DNA from: CAVREM01 sp963728825
GTDB taxonomy: Bacteria > Acidobacteriota > Vicinamibacteria > Vicinamibacterales > CAVVIG01
Assembly: GCA_963728825.1 (NCBI GenBank)
Contig: CAVSLA010000006.1
Span: 434,001-498,000 of the forward strand
Reading direction: 5' to 3'
Length of the DNA: 64,000 nucleotides
Each line of letters opens with the position of its first letter. Within the stretch, counting starts at the first letter, position 1. The position numbers and the translations under genes were made by a program. Below the pieces are notes generated by a model. It was not told the origin of the DNA and searched no databases. It saw only the letters and a list, made by a program, of their open reading frames with translations. This document shows, in pieces, positions 40,152 through 49,298 of the stretch.

Positions 40152-42620
40152 CTATTCCTGGCGAAGCGTCCGCGTTGGATCGAGACGAGCGGCGCGGGCA
40201 GCCGGAATCGAGGCCGCCACCAGGCAGGCCGCGATGATGATCAGCAGACTCGCGGCGTAGGCGAGCGGATCGAGGACGTCAACGATCTCGCCGATCGCGG
40301 CGGCGGCTGGTGTCGCCAGCAGCAACCCGGCCAGGCCGGCGGCCGAAACGCCGCCGATCAAGAGGCCCAAGCCGACAGGCCGGATCGACTGCGCCACGAC
40401 CAACCGTGTGACATCCCGGGTGGTCGCACCGAGTGCCATCCGCACGCCGATTTCCCGGGTGCGCTGCTCGACGAGGTACGACAGCACGCTGAACAGCCCC
40501 GACAGGGTCAACGCCAGGGCCAGCCCGCCGAGGGCGACCGTCAACCAGAACGCGAGCTGCAGGAAGTAGGTGTCCATCCTGGCCAGCGTCCGCATGGTCG
40601 CCACCTGGCGGGCCATGTCGGGATCGATCGTGGTCAATCGATTGAGGAGTGTCTGCCGTGCCAGTTCAGGATCGCCGTGGACGCGCGCGATGAGCGACGT
40701 CCCGGGCATCGCGGCGCTGGTCGGCACGTATACGACCTCCGCCTTGAGACGTGCGAACCGGAACCCGGCAACGTCTCTGACCACTCCGGTCACCGTGAAC
40801 GTCCGCGAGTCGAGCGGCGGCTCATCGACACGCCGCGGTTCGGAGTTGACATCAGGGTCGAGCCGGAGGACCTGGCCTACCGCATCGCCACCCGGCCATA
40901 GGGCGCGCGCGGTCGCCTCAGAAACGATGGCGACCGCAAGATTCGACGTGCGCTCAGCGGGCGTGAACGCCCGCCCGCGCACCACCGCGATGTCCAGTAC
41001 ATCGAAGGTCTCCGGCGATACGAACTTGTATGCAACCGCAACCTTTGCCTCGCGGGTTTCCGCGAGTGCCGTTCGTGGCGCGACGCCGGTCGCGTCCGGC
41101 CACAACGCCGCCATGGCGGCGACCGACGGTTCAGCCGTCACCGCCTGCACGATGGCATTGCGGGTGGACTCGTTGACGATCTGGACGGCAACGGTATCGG
41201 AGGTCCGGATGCCAGGGTCGAACGTGGCCGCGGCAAATGCACTTCTCAAGAACACCGCCGCGCAGATCAGCAGCAGCGCCGACGCGCTCACCTGCAAGCC
41301 AATCAGGAAGCTTCGCGTCCGTCCTGGCCGGCCGTCCCTCAGCACCTCGCCCCGGATCGTTCTGACCGGTTCGATCCGGGTCGCTTGCAGCGCGGGGGCG
41401 AGCCCGAAGAAAACCGTCGAGACACTGGCGCCAACGATGAGAAACAGCACCACACGCCAGTCCGCGTCGGGTACCGACAATCGGATGTCACCCAGATCGG
41501 ACGCCATGCTGGACATCAGCGCGTTGATCGTCGTCTCGAGCACCACGCGCGAGATCGCGAAGCCGGCCGCGGCGGCGATCAGCGCAAGCAGCAGACTCTC
41601 CGTCAATAACTGGCGGACGATGCGGCGGCGGCTGGCACCAAGAGACAGCCGGATGCCGATCTCGCGCTGTCGCGCCACGGCCCTGGCGAGGAGCAGGTTG
41701 GCGACGTTGGCGCAGCCAATCAGCAGGATGAGGCCGAACGCCAGCGACAGGGGCGCGAACACCATCAGCGCTTCGACCGGCTGCGGGACCGTACCGCGCC
41801 TGGGTACGAGCGTAATGTTCGACGCGTCTGTAATGTTCGACGCGCCGCGCTCGATCGGACTACCGGTCGGCTGGTTTGCATTCCAGACGGCGAGTCCTGC
41901 CCGCGCCGTCGGCTGCGACATGCCCGGCTTCAGGCGTCCGACGATGTCGAGGCCGCCATTCGCTGCGCGGCTCCGTTCGATCGGGCGAACCTGACCGAGC
42001 ACCGAGAGCGGCGCCCAGTAGTCGTCGGGGGCGACGGTCAGCCCGCGAAATCCCTCGGGCATCACGCCGATGATCTCGAACGTGACCCCGTTGACGAGCA
42101 GACGGCGACCGAGAATGGCCGGGTCGCGCGCAAACAGCCGGTCCCACCCGCGGTGACTGAGGACCATCACCGCTGGTCCCGCGAATGGCTCGTCGTCGCC
42201 AGGCGTCAGCGGCCGTCCGATCGCGGGGCTGACGCGGACCACCTGGAAGAAGTTGCCCGTGACGAACGTGCCGAACATCAGGCGCCCGTCGACGTAGCTG
42301 CCGACATCGGACAGCTCTGCATAGGCATCGGCAAAGACGGTGGTCTCACGACGGAGCGCGTCGAACTGCTCGCGCGTGAAACGCAGGGGCGCACCGTCGG
42401 AGGTTCGCGTCCGCTCCACGGTGAACATCTCATGCACGTCCGGCACCCCATCGACGCGAAACAGCAATGCGCTGAGCATCGTGAACGCGGCGGCGACCAG
42501 CCCCAGTCCGAGCGCCACGGTTGCGACGATGGTGATGGCGACCAGGGGAGCGCGCCGGAAGGTGCGGAACGCGTAGAGGATGTCGCGAACCGTGTTGTCG
42601 ATTAATGCGGTGAGGCGCAC
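40152..42620 (-). CDS. ADOP-type FtsX/MacB-like permease
   Basis: 822 aa. Two copies of a MacB-type periplasmic core plus FtsX unit: the first helix near residue 30 (AITIVATVALGLGLVAAAFTML), three helices around 280-390 (GLILLIGCANVANLLLARAVARQREIGIRLSLGASRRRIVRQLLTESLLL), and a C-terminal set with QRTREIGVRMALGATTRDVTRLVV and a late helix pair. This duplicated form without an adjacent ATP-binding gene is the ADOP group of Acidobacteriota. Probably a mechanotransmission or export component using an ATPase from elsewhere. It starts with GTG. Confidence 0.9.
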   Translation of the reverse strand: MRLTALIDNTVRDILYAFRTFRRAPLVAITIVATVALGLGLVAAAFTMLSALLFRVDGVPDVHEMFTVERTRTSDGAPLRFTREQFDALRRETTVFADAYAELSDVGSYVDGRLMFGTFVTGNFFQVVRVSPAIGRPLTPGDDEPFAGPAVMVLSHRGWDRLFARDPAILGRRLLVNGVTFEIIGVMPEGFRGLTVAPDDYWAPLSVLGQVRPIERSRAANGGLDIVGRLKPGMSQPTARAGLAVWNANQPTGSPIERGASNITDASNITLVPRRGTVPQPVEALMVFAPLSLAFGLILLIGCANVANLLLARAVARQREIGIRLSLGASRRRIVRQLLTESLLLALIAAAAGFAISRVVLETTINALMSSMASDLGDIRLSVPDADWRVVLFLIVGASVSTVFFGLAPALQATRIEPVRTIRGEVLRDGRPGRTRSFLIGLQVSASALLLICAAVFLRSAFAAATFDPGIRTSDTVAVQIVNESTRNAIVQAVTAEPSVAAMAALWPDATGVAPRTALAETREAKVAVAYKFVSPETFDVLDIAVVRGRAFTPAERTSNLAVAIVSEATARALWPGGDAVGQVLRLDPDVNSEPRRVDEPPLDSRTFTVTGVVRDVAGFRFARLKAEVVYVPTSAAMPGTSLIARVHGDPELARQTLLNRLTTIDPDMARQVATMRTLARMDTYFLQLAFWLTVALGGLALALTLSGLFSVLSYLVEQRTREIGVRMALGATTRDVTRLVVAQSIRPVGLGLLIGGVSAAGLAGLLLATPAAAAIGEIVDVLDPLAYAASLLIIIAACLVAASIPAARAARLDPTRTLRQE

Positions 42621-42733
42621 GGTCAGGTCCTAAGCAGCACGAGGTTGACGGCGGTCGAGCGGTTCTTTTGTAGATTGGCAGAGGGAAAGACGGAGCTGAA
42701 CACGAAAAAGTTCACTCGATGCTGATCGGGAGC

Positions 42734-43270
42734 TCATCGGTCGTTCGTGAGCGGCGCCAGTCCATCGAGCATTTCGAGAAGTTCACGCCGCATCTCTTCA
42801 ACCTCGGTGGGGCGGCCGCGTTTCAACGACTGGAATGGACGGTAAAAGCGGAATCGGCGAGGCCATGCCAATGGCCGGAAGACAATGGCCAGGGGGTTGA
42901 AGTCGCGCGTCCCTCCGAAACACCTGAACAGAGCCACCGGAAGTGAATACGGCCACTGCTTTCGCTCCGACCAGTTGAGACTAACCCCGCGGTCGCCTAC
43001 CACGGGCAGAACCTGCTGTTCAAAATATTCCTGCCAGATTGGACTGTTCGAGTAAACCAGCAGGGCATACCGGCCGCGCGAACACCACGTCGCCCACACG
43101 CTGACCAGAAGAACGAGGGACGCAGCGAGCCACAGTATCAACGCAGCGGCCACCAATGGCAGCAATACGACCAATAGTGGCCACATCCACCATCGTGCTC
43201 GCTTCTCGGACGCAGTCATCGCCAGGACGCGCAATGAATCTTCACCACGACGTGGGATGTCATTGCTCAA
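42734..43270 (-). CDS. Membrane protein of unknown function
   Basis: 178 aa from a TTG start (ATG at 43219 is an alternative that begins just before the membrane part). Two closely spaced membrane helices (WMWPLLVVLLPLVAAALILWLAASLVLLVSVWATW, ~28-62) precede a soluble domain beginning CSRGRYALLVYSNSPIWQEYFEQQVLPVVG and ending in a charged helix. A strong AGGAGG lies ~50 bases further upstream in a frame that is interrupted, so the true N-terminus may be longer and damaged. No family recognised. Confidence 0.75.
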   Translation of the reverse strand: MSNDIPRRGEDSLRVLAMTASEKRARWWMWPLLVVLLPLVAAALILWLAASLVLLVSVWATWCSRGRYALLVYSNSPIWQEYFEQQVLPVVGDRGVSLNWSERKQWPYSLPVALFRCFGGTRDFNPLAIVFRPLAWPRRFRFYRPFQSLKRGRPTEVEEMRRELLEMLDGLAPLTNDR

Positions 43271-43535
43271 CAGCTCCGCGAAGCGGGCGAGCGGGATGAT
43301 CGATCGACAAGGCGACCTCCTTTCATCGACACGCTCGTTGTCCGCACATCCGGCTGAAAGAAGGTGGCGAGACTAGCTGCTGTCAGGTGGGGCTTCTACC
43401 CTTTCCGCGGACCGGATGCGTCCTTTTACGCGAAGGCAATCTTATCTGATCGTCGCACCGGCGCCGTGTCATCGCCAGGACGGAGGCGTTGGCAGGGACA
43501 CTCGCCGAAGATTGGAAGCTGAACGACGCCAGCCA

Positions 43536-43820
43536 CCGAGGTTACGGAGGCCGCAGACCAACACGGAGCCACCGGAGAAACGAAGGACGCACGGAGGCTG
43601 CACGCTGGCGTGCGACCAGCGGCCGGCAGCGCCGGCCGCGCAACGCAGACAAAAAGAGCCGGTGAAAACATGAGCCCTGCATTCAGATGGCTCATGTTTT
43701 CACCGGCGTCTGCGTGCCCCGCATCGCGGGGCGGTCGCACGCCCCGTGTCTTCTCCGTGCGATCTCCGTTGCTCCGCGTCTCCGTGTTTGTCTGTGATCT
43801 CCGTACTCTCCGTGTACTCA
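43536..43820. repeat. Large nested inverted-repeat element with cloverleaf potential
   Basis: Core stem GCCGGTGAAAACATGAGCC (43658-43676) pairs perfectly with 43689-43707 across a 12-base loop, extended by ACGCAGAC/GTCTGCGT (43643-43650, 43708-43715). Beside it are two small hairpins (43619-43639, 9-bp arms; 43717-43731, 6-bp arms), then an 11-bp outer stem GGCGTGCGACC/GGTCGCACGCC (43607-43617, 43733-43743). Further out, CGGAG-bearing blocks on the left pair with CTCCG blocks on the right (e.g. 43589-43596 with 43753-43760, 43560-43568 with 43780-43788, 43543-43549 with 43799-43805). The bases 43271-43535 before it hold nothing I can support. Confidence 0.85.
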
Positions 43821-43828
43821 GCTAAGCC

Positions 43829-46288
43829 TCACTCATCACGCAAGGCAATGAGAGGATCAATCCGGGACGCGCGGCGGGCCGGGAGATAGCTGGCGAGCAG
43901 CGCCACGGCGATCAGCACGAACGATACGGCCGCATACACAGCGGGATCGGTCGGCCGGACGTTGAAGAGCAGGGTCGTCATGGACCTGCTGAGGAGCGCG
44001 GCGCCAATCAAACCCAGCACGACGCCGATGCCCGCCTTCCACAACCCCTGTCGCACGATCACACCGGCAATCTGCCCCCGCGACGCGCCGATCGCGCTGC
44101 GCACGCCGATCTCACGCGTCCGCTGTGAAACGTCGTAGGCCAGCACGCCGTAGATGCCGAGGGCCGACAGGAACAGGGCCAGACCGGCAAACGCCGCGAG
44201 CAGCAGCATCACGGCACGACGGTTGTCGAAGGACGAGCCCACCGCCTCCTCCAGGCCGCCGGCCTCAAAAAGCGGCAGCGCGGGATCGATGGTGCGCACC
44301 TTGTCGCGCAAGGCCGCCACCACGTCACCTGCCGGCCGGGCGGTCCGCAGGAAGAGAGTCAATCCCGCCGGTCGTCCGCCCTGCATGATTTGATAGATGA
44401 AAGGGTTGCCGCTCTTCTCCTCAACCCCGTTGTGCGGCACGTCTTTCACCACGCCGATGACTTGCGGCCATTCTTCAGGTTTTGCCGGCCGACCGCCAAA
44501 GGCGAACCTTCCCCCGAGGGCGGGCCGATCGGGGAAGAACTTCCGCGCGAAGCTCTGATCGACGACAAACTGGCGCCGACCGGGAGCCATATCCGCTTCC
44601 TCATAGAAGCGACCTTCCAACAATTTAAGCCCCAGCGTTTCGAGGTAGCCCGGCGTCACGATCACCCGGAAGGCGCCCGGCTGCGGCGAACCTGGTGGCA
44701 GCGTATCGTTCTCCAGGGTGAACGCGTTGATCGGCAGTCCCCCCTTGAACGGCGTGGAAAAGGCAAGCGCCGCGGACGTCACTCCCGGAATCTCTCGCAT
44801 CGCCTGTAACAGACGTTCGCGAATCTTGTTCGCAGCCTCGTCGCTGGCCCGATGCTCCCGCGTCAACGCGATGCTCGACGTCACAACGTTCGTCGGCTCG
44901 AGGCCGATATCCACGCGCAGGGCCTGGGCGAAGCTATGGATGAGCAGGCCAGCACCGGTCAGCAGCATCAACGCCACACCAACCTGGGCCACGACGAGCA
45001 CGCCGCTCAGCGCACGCACGCCGCGGCTCGACGATGCGCCCCGCGAGTTGCTCTGGATCACCGCCGCCAGATTCGTGCGCAGGAGGTGCACCACCGGGAT
45101 CAGGCCGATGAGCACGCCGACCACGCCTGAGAGCGCGACGGCGAATCCGAGCACGCGCCAGTCGAGCGACGCCGGCAGCGACTGGGGCAGCATCTTCGCC
45201 AGGTAGAAGTTCGTGATCCGCAGCGCGCCCCAGGCCACTCCCAGACCCAACACCGCGCCGAGGGAAGTGAGCAGCAGGCTTTCCAGCAGAAACTGCCGGG
45301 CAATCGTCGCACGCCCGGCCCCGAGCGCCGATCGAATGGCCAGCTCCGACTGGCGGGCGTTCGAGCGTACCAGCAGGAGATTCGCCACATTGAAACAGCC
45401 GATGAGCAGCACGAACGCGACTCCGCCCTGCAGCATCAGCAGCGTCTGCCGCACCGGCTGGACGCGCTGTTCCTGAACCCCGCCGACGTTCATCGTCATG
45501 CCGGAGCGCTCCACGAACTCCTTCAACGGTGGGGGTCCGCTATCGACGAAGCGCTTCTCGAGAGTCTTGGCCTCGGCGTCTGCCTGGCCTGCCGTGACGC
45601 CGGGCTTGAGGCGCCCGAACAACTGGATTCCGACGCCGTAGCGGCCCTGCGGATTCTCCGCGGCCTGCGGCCAGCTCAACGGCACGACGAATTTCATGCG
45701 CGCATCGAACGCTTCCAACACCCGCGGCGCCACGCCGATCACCTTGTACGCTTCCTCGTCGATCCGCACCTCTTCGCCCAGGACCTCAGGACTCCCACCG
45801 TACTGCGTCTCCCAGTAGGACTGCGTCAGCACGATGACCTTGTCGGCGCCCGGTCGGTTTTGTTCCTTTGTAAAGAAGCTGCCGATGACGGGCTGTATCC
45901 GCAGGATGTTGAAGAGTTCGGCGGTCATCCGTACGCCGGGGATACGGACGACAGAATCATTTTCTCCGACCAGGCTGTAAAAGAACGCCCACAGTCCCAC
46001 GTTTTCGTAGGAGCTCGCGTTCGTCGAATAGTCGATGTAGAACGGGACGTTGGCCGGCATGCGGTTCAAGCCGGCCTTCACCGCCGACGAGTACAGTTCC
46101 ACAATCCGTTCCGGCTCCTGATAGGGCAGCGGCTTCAACATCAGCGAATAGACCGTGGAGAAGATCGCCGTCGTCGCGCCGATGCCCAGCGCCAGGGTGA
46201 TGAGAGCGGTTGCGGTGATGCCCTTGGACTTCCCGAGCAGACGGAAGGCATGACGCAAGTCGGTTGAGGCGGGGTGCGAAGACATCAT
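43829..46288 (-). CDS. ADOP-type FtsX/MacB-like permease
   Basis: 819 aa, second ADOP permease of the window, about 3.5 kb upstream of the first and only distantly similar. Starts HAFRLLGKSKGITATALITLALGIGATTAIFSTVYSLMLKPLPY, the usual ADOP N-terminal helix. The duplicated FtsX modules show NVANLLLVRSNARQSELAIRSALGAGRATIARQFLLESLLL and VSQRTREIGVRSAIGASRGQIAGVIV, with two periplasmic MacB-core domains between. ATG at 46288 (a second one follows at 46285) is chosen; the in-frame upstream extension is not family-like. It diverges from the remnant S9 peptidase. Confidence 0.91.
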   Translation of the reverse strand: MMSSHPASTDLRHAFRLLGKSKGITATALITLALGIGATTAIFSTVYSLMLKPLPYQEPERIVELYSSAVKAGLNRMPANVPFYIDYSTNASSYENVGLWAFFYSLVGENDSVVRIPGVRMTAELFNILRIQPVIGSFFTKEQNRPGADKVIVLTQSYWETQYGGSPEVLGEEVRIDEEAYKVIGVAPRVLEAFDARMKFVVPLSWPQAAENPQGRYGVGIQLFGRLKPGVTAGQADAEAKTLEKRFVDSGPPPLKEFVERSGMTMNVGGVQEQRVQPVRQTLLMLQGGVAFVLLIGCFNVANLLLVRSNARQSELAIRSALGAGRATIARQFLLESLLLTSLGAVLGLGVAWGALRITNFYLAKMLPQSLPASLDWRVLGFAVALSGVVGVLIGLIPVVHLLRTNLAAVIQSNSRGASSSRGVRALSGVLVVAQVGVALMLLTGAGLLIHSFAQALRVDIGLEPTNVVTSSIALTREHRASDEAANKIRERLLQAMREIPGVTSAALAFSTPFKGGLPINAFTLENDTLPPGSPQPGAFRVIVTPGYLETLGLKLLEGRFYEEADMAPGRRQFVVDQSFARKFFPDRPALGGRFAFGGRPAKPEEWPQVIGVVKDVPHNGVEEKSGNPFIYQIMQGGRPAGLTLFLRTARPAGDVVAALRDKVRTIDPALPLFEAGGLEEAVGSSFDNRRAVMLLLAAFAGLALFLSALGIYGVLAYDVSQRTREIGVRSAIGASRGQIAGVIVRQGLWKAGIGVVLGLIGAALLSRSMTTLLFNVRPTDPAVYAAVSFVLIAVALLASYLPARRASRIDPLIALRDE

Positions 46289-46379
46289 CGTAATAGACTC
46301 GATTCGATTGAAAAAGTTAACAACGGGATGGTAACGGTTGCCGGGCCCCCGGTCCAGCGGATGCCTCGCCGCCCGGCCC

Positions 46380-48011
46380 ACTACGGCATAGAATGCTGCC
46401 GTACCGAGCGCGCTTCAGATATTGGAGGTCGCAGGCGTTGGCTCACGCAGGTCCTGGCGATCGCGCCGCTGACGCAGTCGACAACGAATTCGGTCTTTGC
46501 CATCTCGTACTTCCGGCCGACGAACGGATCCTGTTTTTGAGTGATGAAGGTGGCAACACCAGTCGTTCTTTGTGTCGACGAACGAGCGCGACGCCCGGTA
46601 CTTCGACCTCTACGAGATCACCGTGAACGGGTACGAGAAGACGCTGGTGTATCGGAACACCGAAGGGTTCGAGCTCGGACCGATCTCGCGGGATGAACGC
46701 TATCTCGCACTCGTGAAGCCGCGCACCACCAACGACTCTGATATCTACCTGCACGACCGGCAGTCAAACACGACGAAGAACATCACCTCACACACCGGAA
46801 CCGTCAACAACTTCCCGGCGGACTTCTCGGTTGACAGCTCGAAACTGCTCTACATCTCAGACACGGGCCGCGAGTTCATGACCCTCTTCAGCCGTGTGCT
46901 CGACGGGGCGACCCTCTCGCCCGTTCAGTTCTCAGCGCCGCCGAATGGAACGGTTCGCGGCATCAGCGTGGCGCGCGACGATTCGGCGATTGCGTTCTAC
47001 TCGAGCGATGGCAGCTTGCCCGACGGACTGTATGCGGGTCCCCTGACGGGCAGCCCGAAGCGCCTGACGAACACGCTGAATCCCGCAATCAATCAAGCGG
47101 ACCTGGTTGTTCCGTCCGTCGTACGGTTCAACTCGTACGACGGCGTGGCGATCCCTGGTCTTCTGTACAAACCGCACCAGGCGTCGCCGCAGTCTCGGGC
47201 GCCGGCGCTGGTGCTGGTTCATGGCGGGCCGGGAGGGCAGGCCCAGGTCGGATACTTCCCCCTCACCCAGGCGCTGGTCAACCACGGTTACGTCGTGTTC
47301 GACATCAACAATCGCGGCAGCTCCGGCTACGGCAAGACGTTCTTCGCGATGGACGACAGGAAGCACGGCGAGGCCGACCTCGGCGATGTCGTGGCCAGCA
47401 AGAAGATGCTGATCGAGACCGGCTACGTCGACCCGGACCGGATCGGCATCATCGGCGGCAGCTATGGCGGGTACATGGTCCTTGCCGCCCTCACCCTGCA
47501 ACCTGATGCCTTCAAGGTGGGTGTGGACTTCTTCGGCATCTCCAACTGGGTGCGCACCCTCAACAGCATGCCGCCGTGGTGGGCGTCCTTCAAAGAAGCC
47601 TTGTACGCTGAGATGGGCGATCCGAAGACGGACGGTGATCGACTTCACCGGGTGTCGCCGTTGTTCAACGCCTCGAAGATCAAGGTGCCCCTGATGGTGC
47701 TTCAGGGCGCCAACGATCCGCGCGTCCTGAAGGTCGAGAGTGACGAGATCGTCGCGGCCGCGAAGAAGAACGGCGTGCCCGTCGAGTACGTCGTGTTCCC
47801 TGACGAAGGGCACGGGTTCCTGAAGAAGGAGAACGAGATCAAGGGCTATACCGCCACCCTGGAGTTCCTCGATACTCACTTGAAAATCACGTCGGCGTCT
47901 CCTCTCGCTAAGCGCCTTCGGCCGGGACCGGATTCTGCTCACTCACTTGCGAACGCGACGACGCGGCCAAAGCGGTCCAAGGGGCGAATGCGTAATGACG
48001 CCCACCGATAG
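46380..48011 (+). pseudogene. S9 prolyl oligopeptidase-family gene with broken 5' part
   Basis: The intact frame from GTG 46572 gives 479 aa: a partial propeller, then a complete alpha/beta hydrolase with S297 (GGSYGGYM), D382 (GANDPRV) and H414 (DEGHGF). S9 enzymes of this type are usually 650-700 aa. The missing upstream propeller is present only in pieces in other frames: PLTQSTTNSVFAISYF (to ~46517), then DERILFLSDEGGN (~46520-46556), then QSFFVSTNERDARYF. At least two frameshifts lie in ~60 bases, and nothing matches the first ~130 residues or the signal peptide. The C-terminal ~30 residues after LDTHLKI also look extra. Confidence 0.78.
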
Positions 48012-48146
48012 CCAGCCGGCGGCAACGCTCAGCGCGACGACAGCTAGCGCTTGCAGATATCCGTAATCCACGCCGCGTTCAAACGCATACCAAAGAAGGC
48101 CGTAGAACACCGCTGCCGCGATGAGCCCGCTCGGGTTGAACCGCAT
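47943..48146 (-). CDS. Small two-helix membrane protein
   Basis: 67 aa. Two hydrophobic segments, SGLIAAAVFYGLLWYAFE (6-23) and LQALAVVALSVAAGWLSVGVI (31-51), then a basic end (PRRRVRK). Its 3' third overlaps, on the opposite strand, the extra C-terminal tail of the S9 remnant, which supports the view that this tail is not genuine peptidase sequence. Unknown function. Confidence 0.6.
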   Translation of the reverse strand: MRFNPSGLIAAAVFYGLLWYAFERGVDYGYLQALAVVALSVAAGWLSVGVITHSPLGPLWPRRRVRK

Positions 48147-48211
48147 GAGTCATTGTAATGCGACGGCGGCGAAGTGATGGTGATTGCTCAGAAGGACCGA
48201 CGTCTGCTTCT

Positions 48212-49195
48212 CTACTCTGGCAGGCCCAGCCACTTGCGGACCGCGGCCTCGAACGCAGCGGGCTGCTCTATGGGAATGAAGTGCGCCGCATTGGGCACGA
48301 TCACCAGCGACGCGTTCTTGTTCTCGATGATCATCTGCTCGGCGATGCGTTGCGGCAGCGCCGGGCTTCGCTCTCCCCTCAGGACCAGCGTCGGACACTT
48401 CACCGCATTCCATCGCGGCCACTTGCGCGGATCGCGCATGGACCGCTCGCCTGCCGCGATCACCGCGGGGTCGTTTTTCCACTGCCACTGACCGCCGGCC
48501 CCCTGCTTTAGGTTGTATTCGACCATCGCCTTCACGAATGCCGCGCCGAATACCGCCGGCACGCGGGCGGCGGCGTCCTCGGGGCTCGTAAACGGACCCG
48601 CGGCAACCGGCGGAGGTCCGCCCTGCCTGCCAGCGGGCGCAGCCGGCGCTCCAGCCTCTGGCGGTTTCTCGCCAGGACCCGTGTCGACCACAATCAATCG
48701 ATCGACCTCCTCCGGGTAGAGGCTGGCGTATGAATACGCCAGTGTTCCACCCATCGAGTTGCCGCATAGAATCGGCCGCTTCACTCCCAAGGTGGTGACG
48801 AGCGCACGAATGTCCTCGACGAAGCCGTCATCGCTGTAGGCCTCGCTCCACTGGCTGTCACCGAAACCCCGCGCATCAGGCGCGACGACGCGATAGTGCC
48901 GGGCCATGGCCGGTCCAAACGCGTCCCAGACGTGGGCATTCAGCGGGGCGGGATGCAGCAGCAGCAGTGGGCTGGAATCCCGGGCGCCCCACTCGAGGTA
49001 ATGCAGCTTGACGCCGTTGACGTCGAGGAACCTGGACGCTTCGGCCCGGCCCGCTGTCTGGGCGGCCAGCGAAGCTCGGGACACCAGCCCGGCGAACAGA
49101 GCCATCGGCAATCCGAGGCCAAATGTGCGAAGCGCCTCGCGACGAGTCCGTTGACTCGCCTGGGCTAGATCGCGATTCCGCATCGTCTGGCTCAT
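48212..49195 (-). CDS. Exported alpha/beta hydrolase
   Basis: 327 aa. A Tat-like N-terminus (RTRREALRTFGLGLPMALFAGLVSRASLAAQ) precedes an alpha/beta hydrolase: oxyanion region LLLHPAPLNAHVW, nucleophile Ser in CGNSMGGTLAYSYA, Asp near LRGERSPALP and His in PNAAHFIPIEQP. A Pro/Gly/Ala-rich insert sits in the lid (PPEAGAPAAPAGRQGGPPP). Fits the epoxide hydrolase/lactonase/haloperoxidase-like group; the substrate cannot be told. Stands alone between the small membrane protein and the kinase. Confidence 0.88.
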   Translation of the reverse strand: MSQTMRNRDLAQASQRTRREALRTFGLGLPMALFAGLVSRASLAAQTAGRAEASRFLDVNGVKLHYLEWGARDSSPLLLLHPAPLNAHVWDAFGPAMARHYRVVAPDARGFGDSQWSEAYSDDGFVEDIRALVTTLGVKRPILCGNSMGGTLAYSYASLYPEEVDRLIVVDTGPGEKPPEAGAPAAPAGRQGGPPPVAAGPFTSPEDAAARVPAVFGAAFVKAMVEYNLKQGAGGQWQWKNDPAVIAAGERSMRDPRKWPRWNAVKCPTLVLRGERSPALPQRIAEQMIIENKNASLVIVPNAAHFIPIEQPAAFEAAVRKWLGLPE

Positions 49196-49298
49196 GCCCT
49201 CGGCTTCGTCAGATGCGGAATTCTAGCGCGGTTCAAGCAGCAGTATCATCAGGATGAGCGAAGACGAATCAACCCAGAGTTCGCGCCGCTATTCACGA

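Noticed and set aside
43536..43820. CGGAG/CTCCG blocks considered as a CRISPR array
   Set aside because: Short irregular repeats without constant spacing, arranged as inverted arms, no cas genes.
40152..46288. The two ADOP permeases as one ABC transporter operon
   Set aside because: They are separated by an unrelated membrane gene and a palindromic element, and there is no ATP-binding gene; each is a duplicated stand-alone permease.
46545..46571. TGA upstream of the S9 frame considered as selenocysteine
   Set aside because: Upstream residues in that frame are not S9-like; the family sequence continues in other frames, showing frameshifts.
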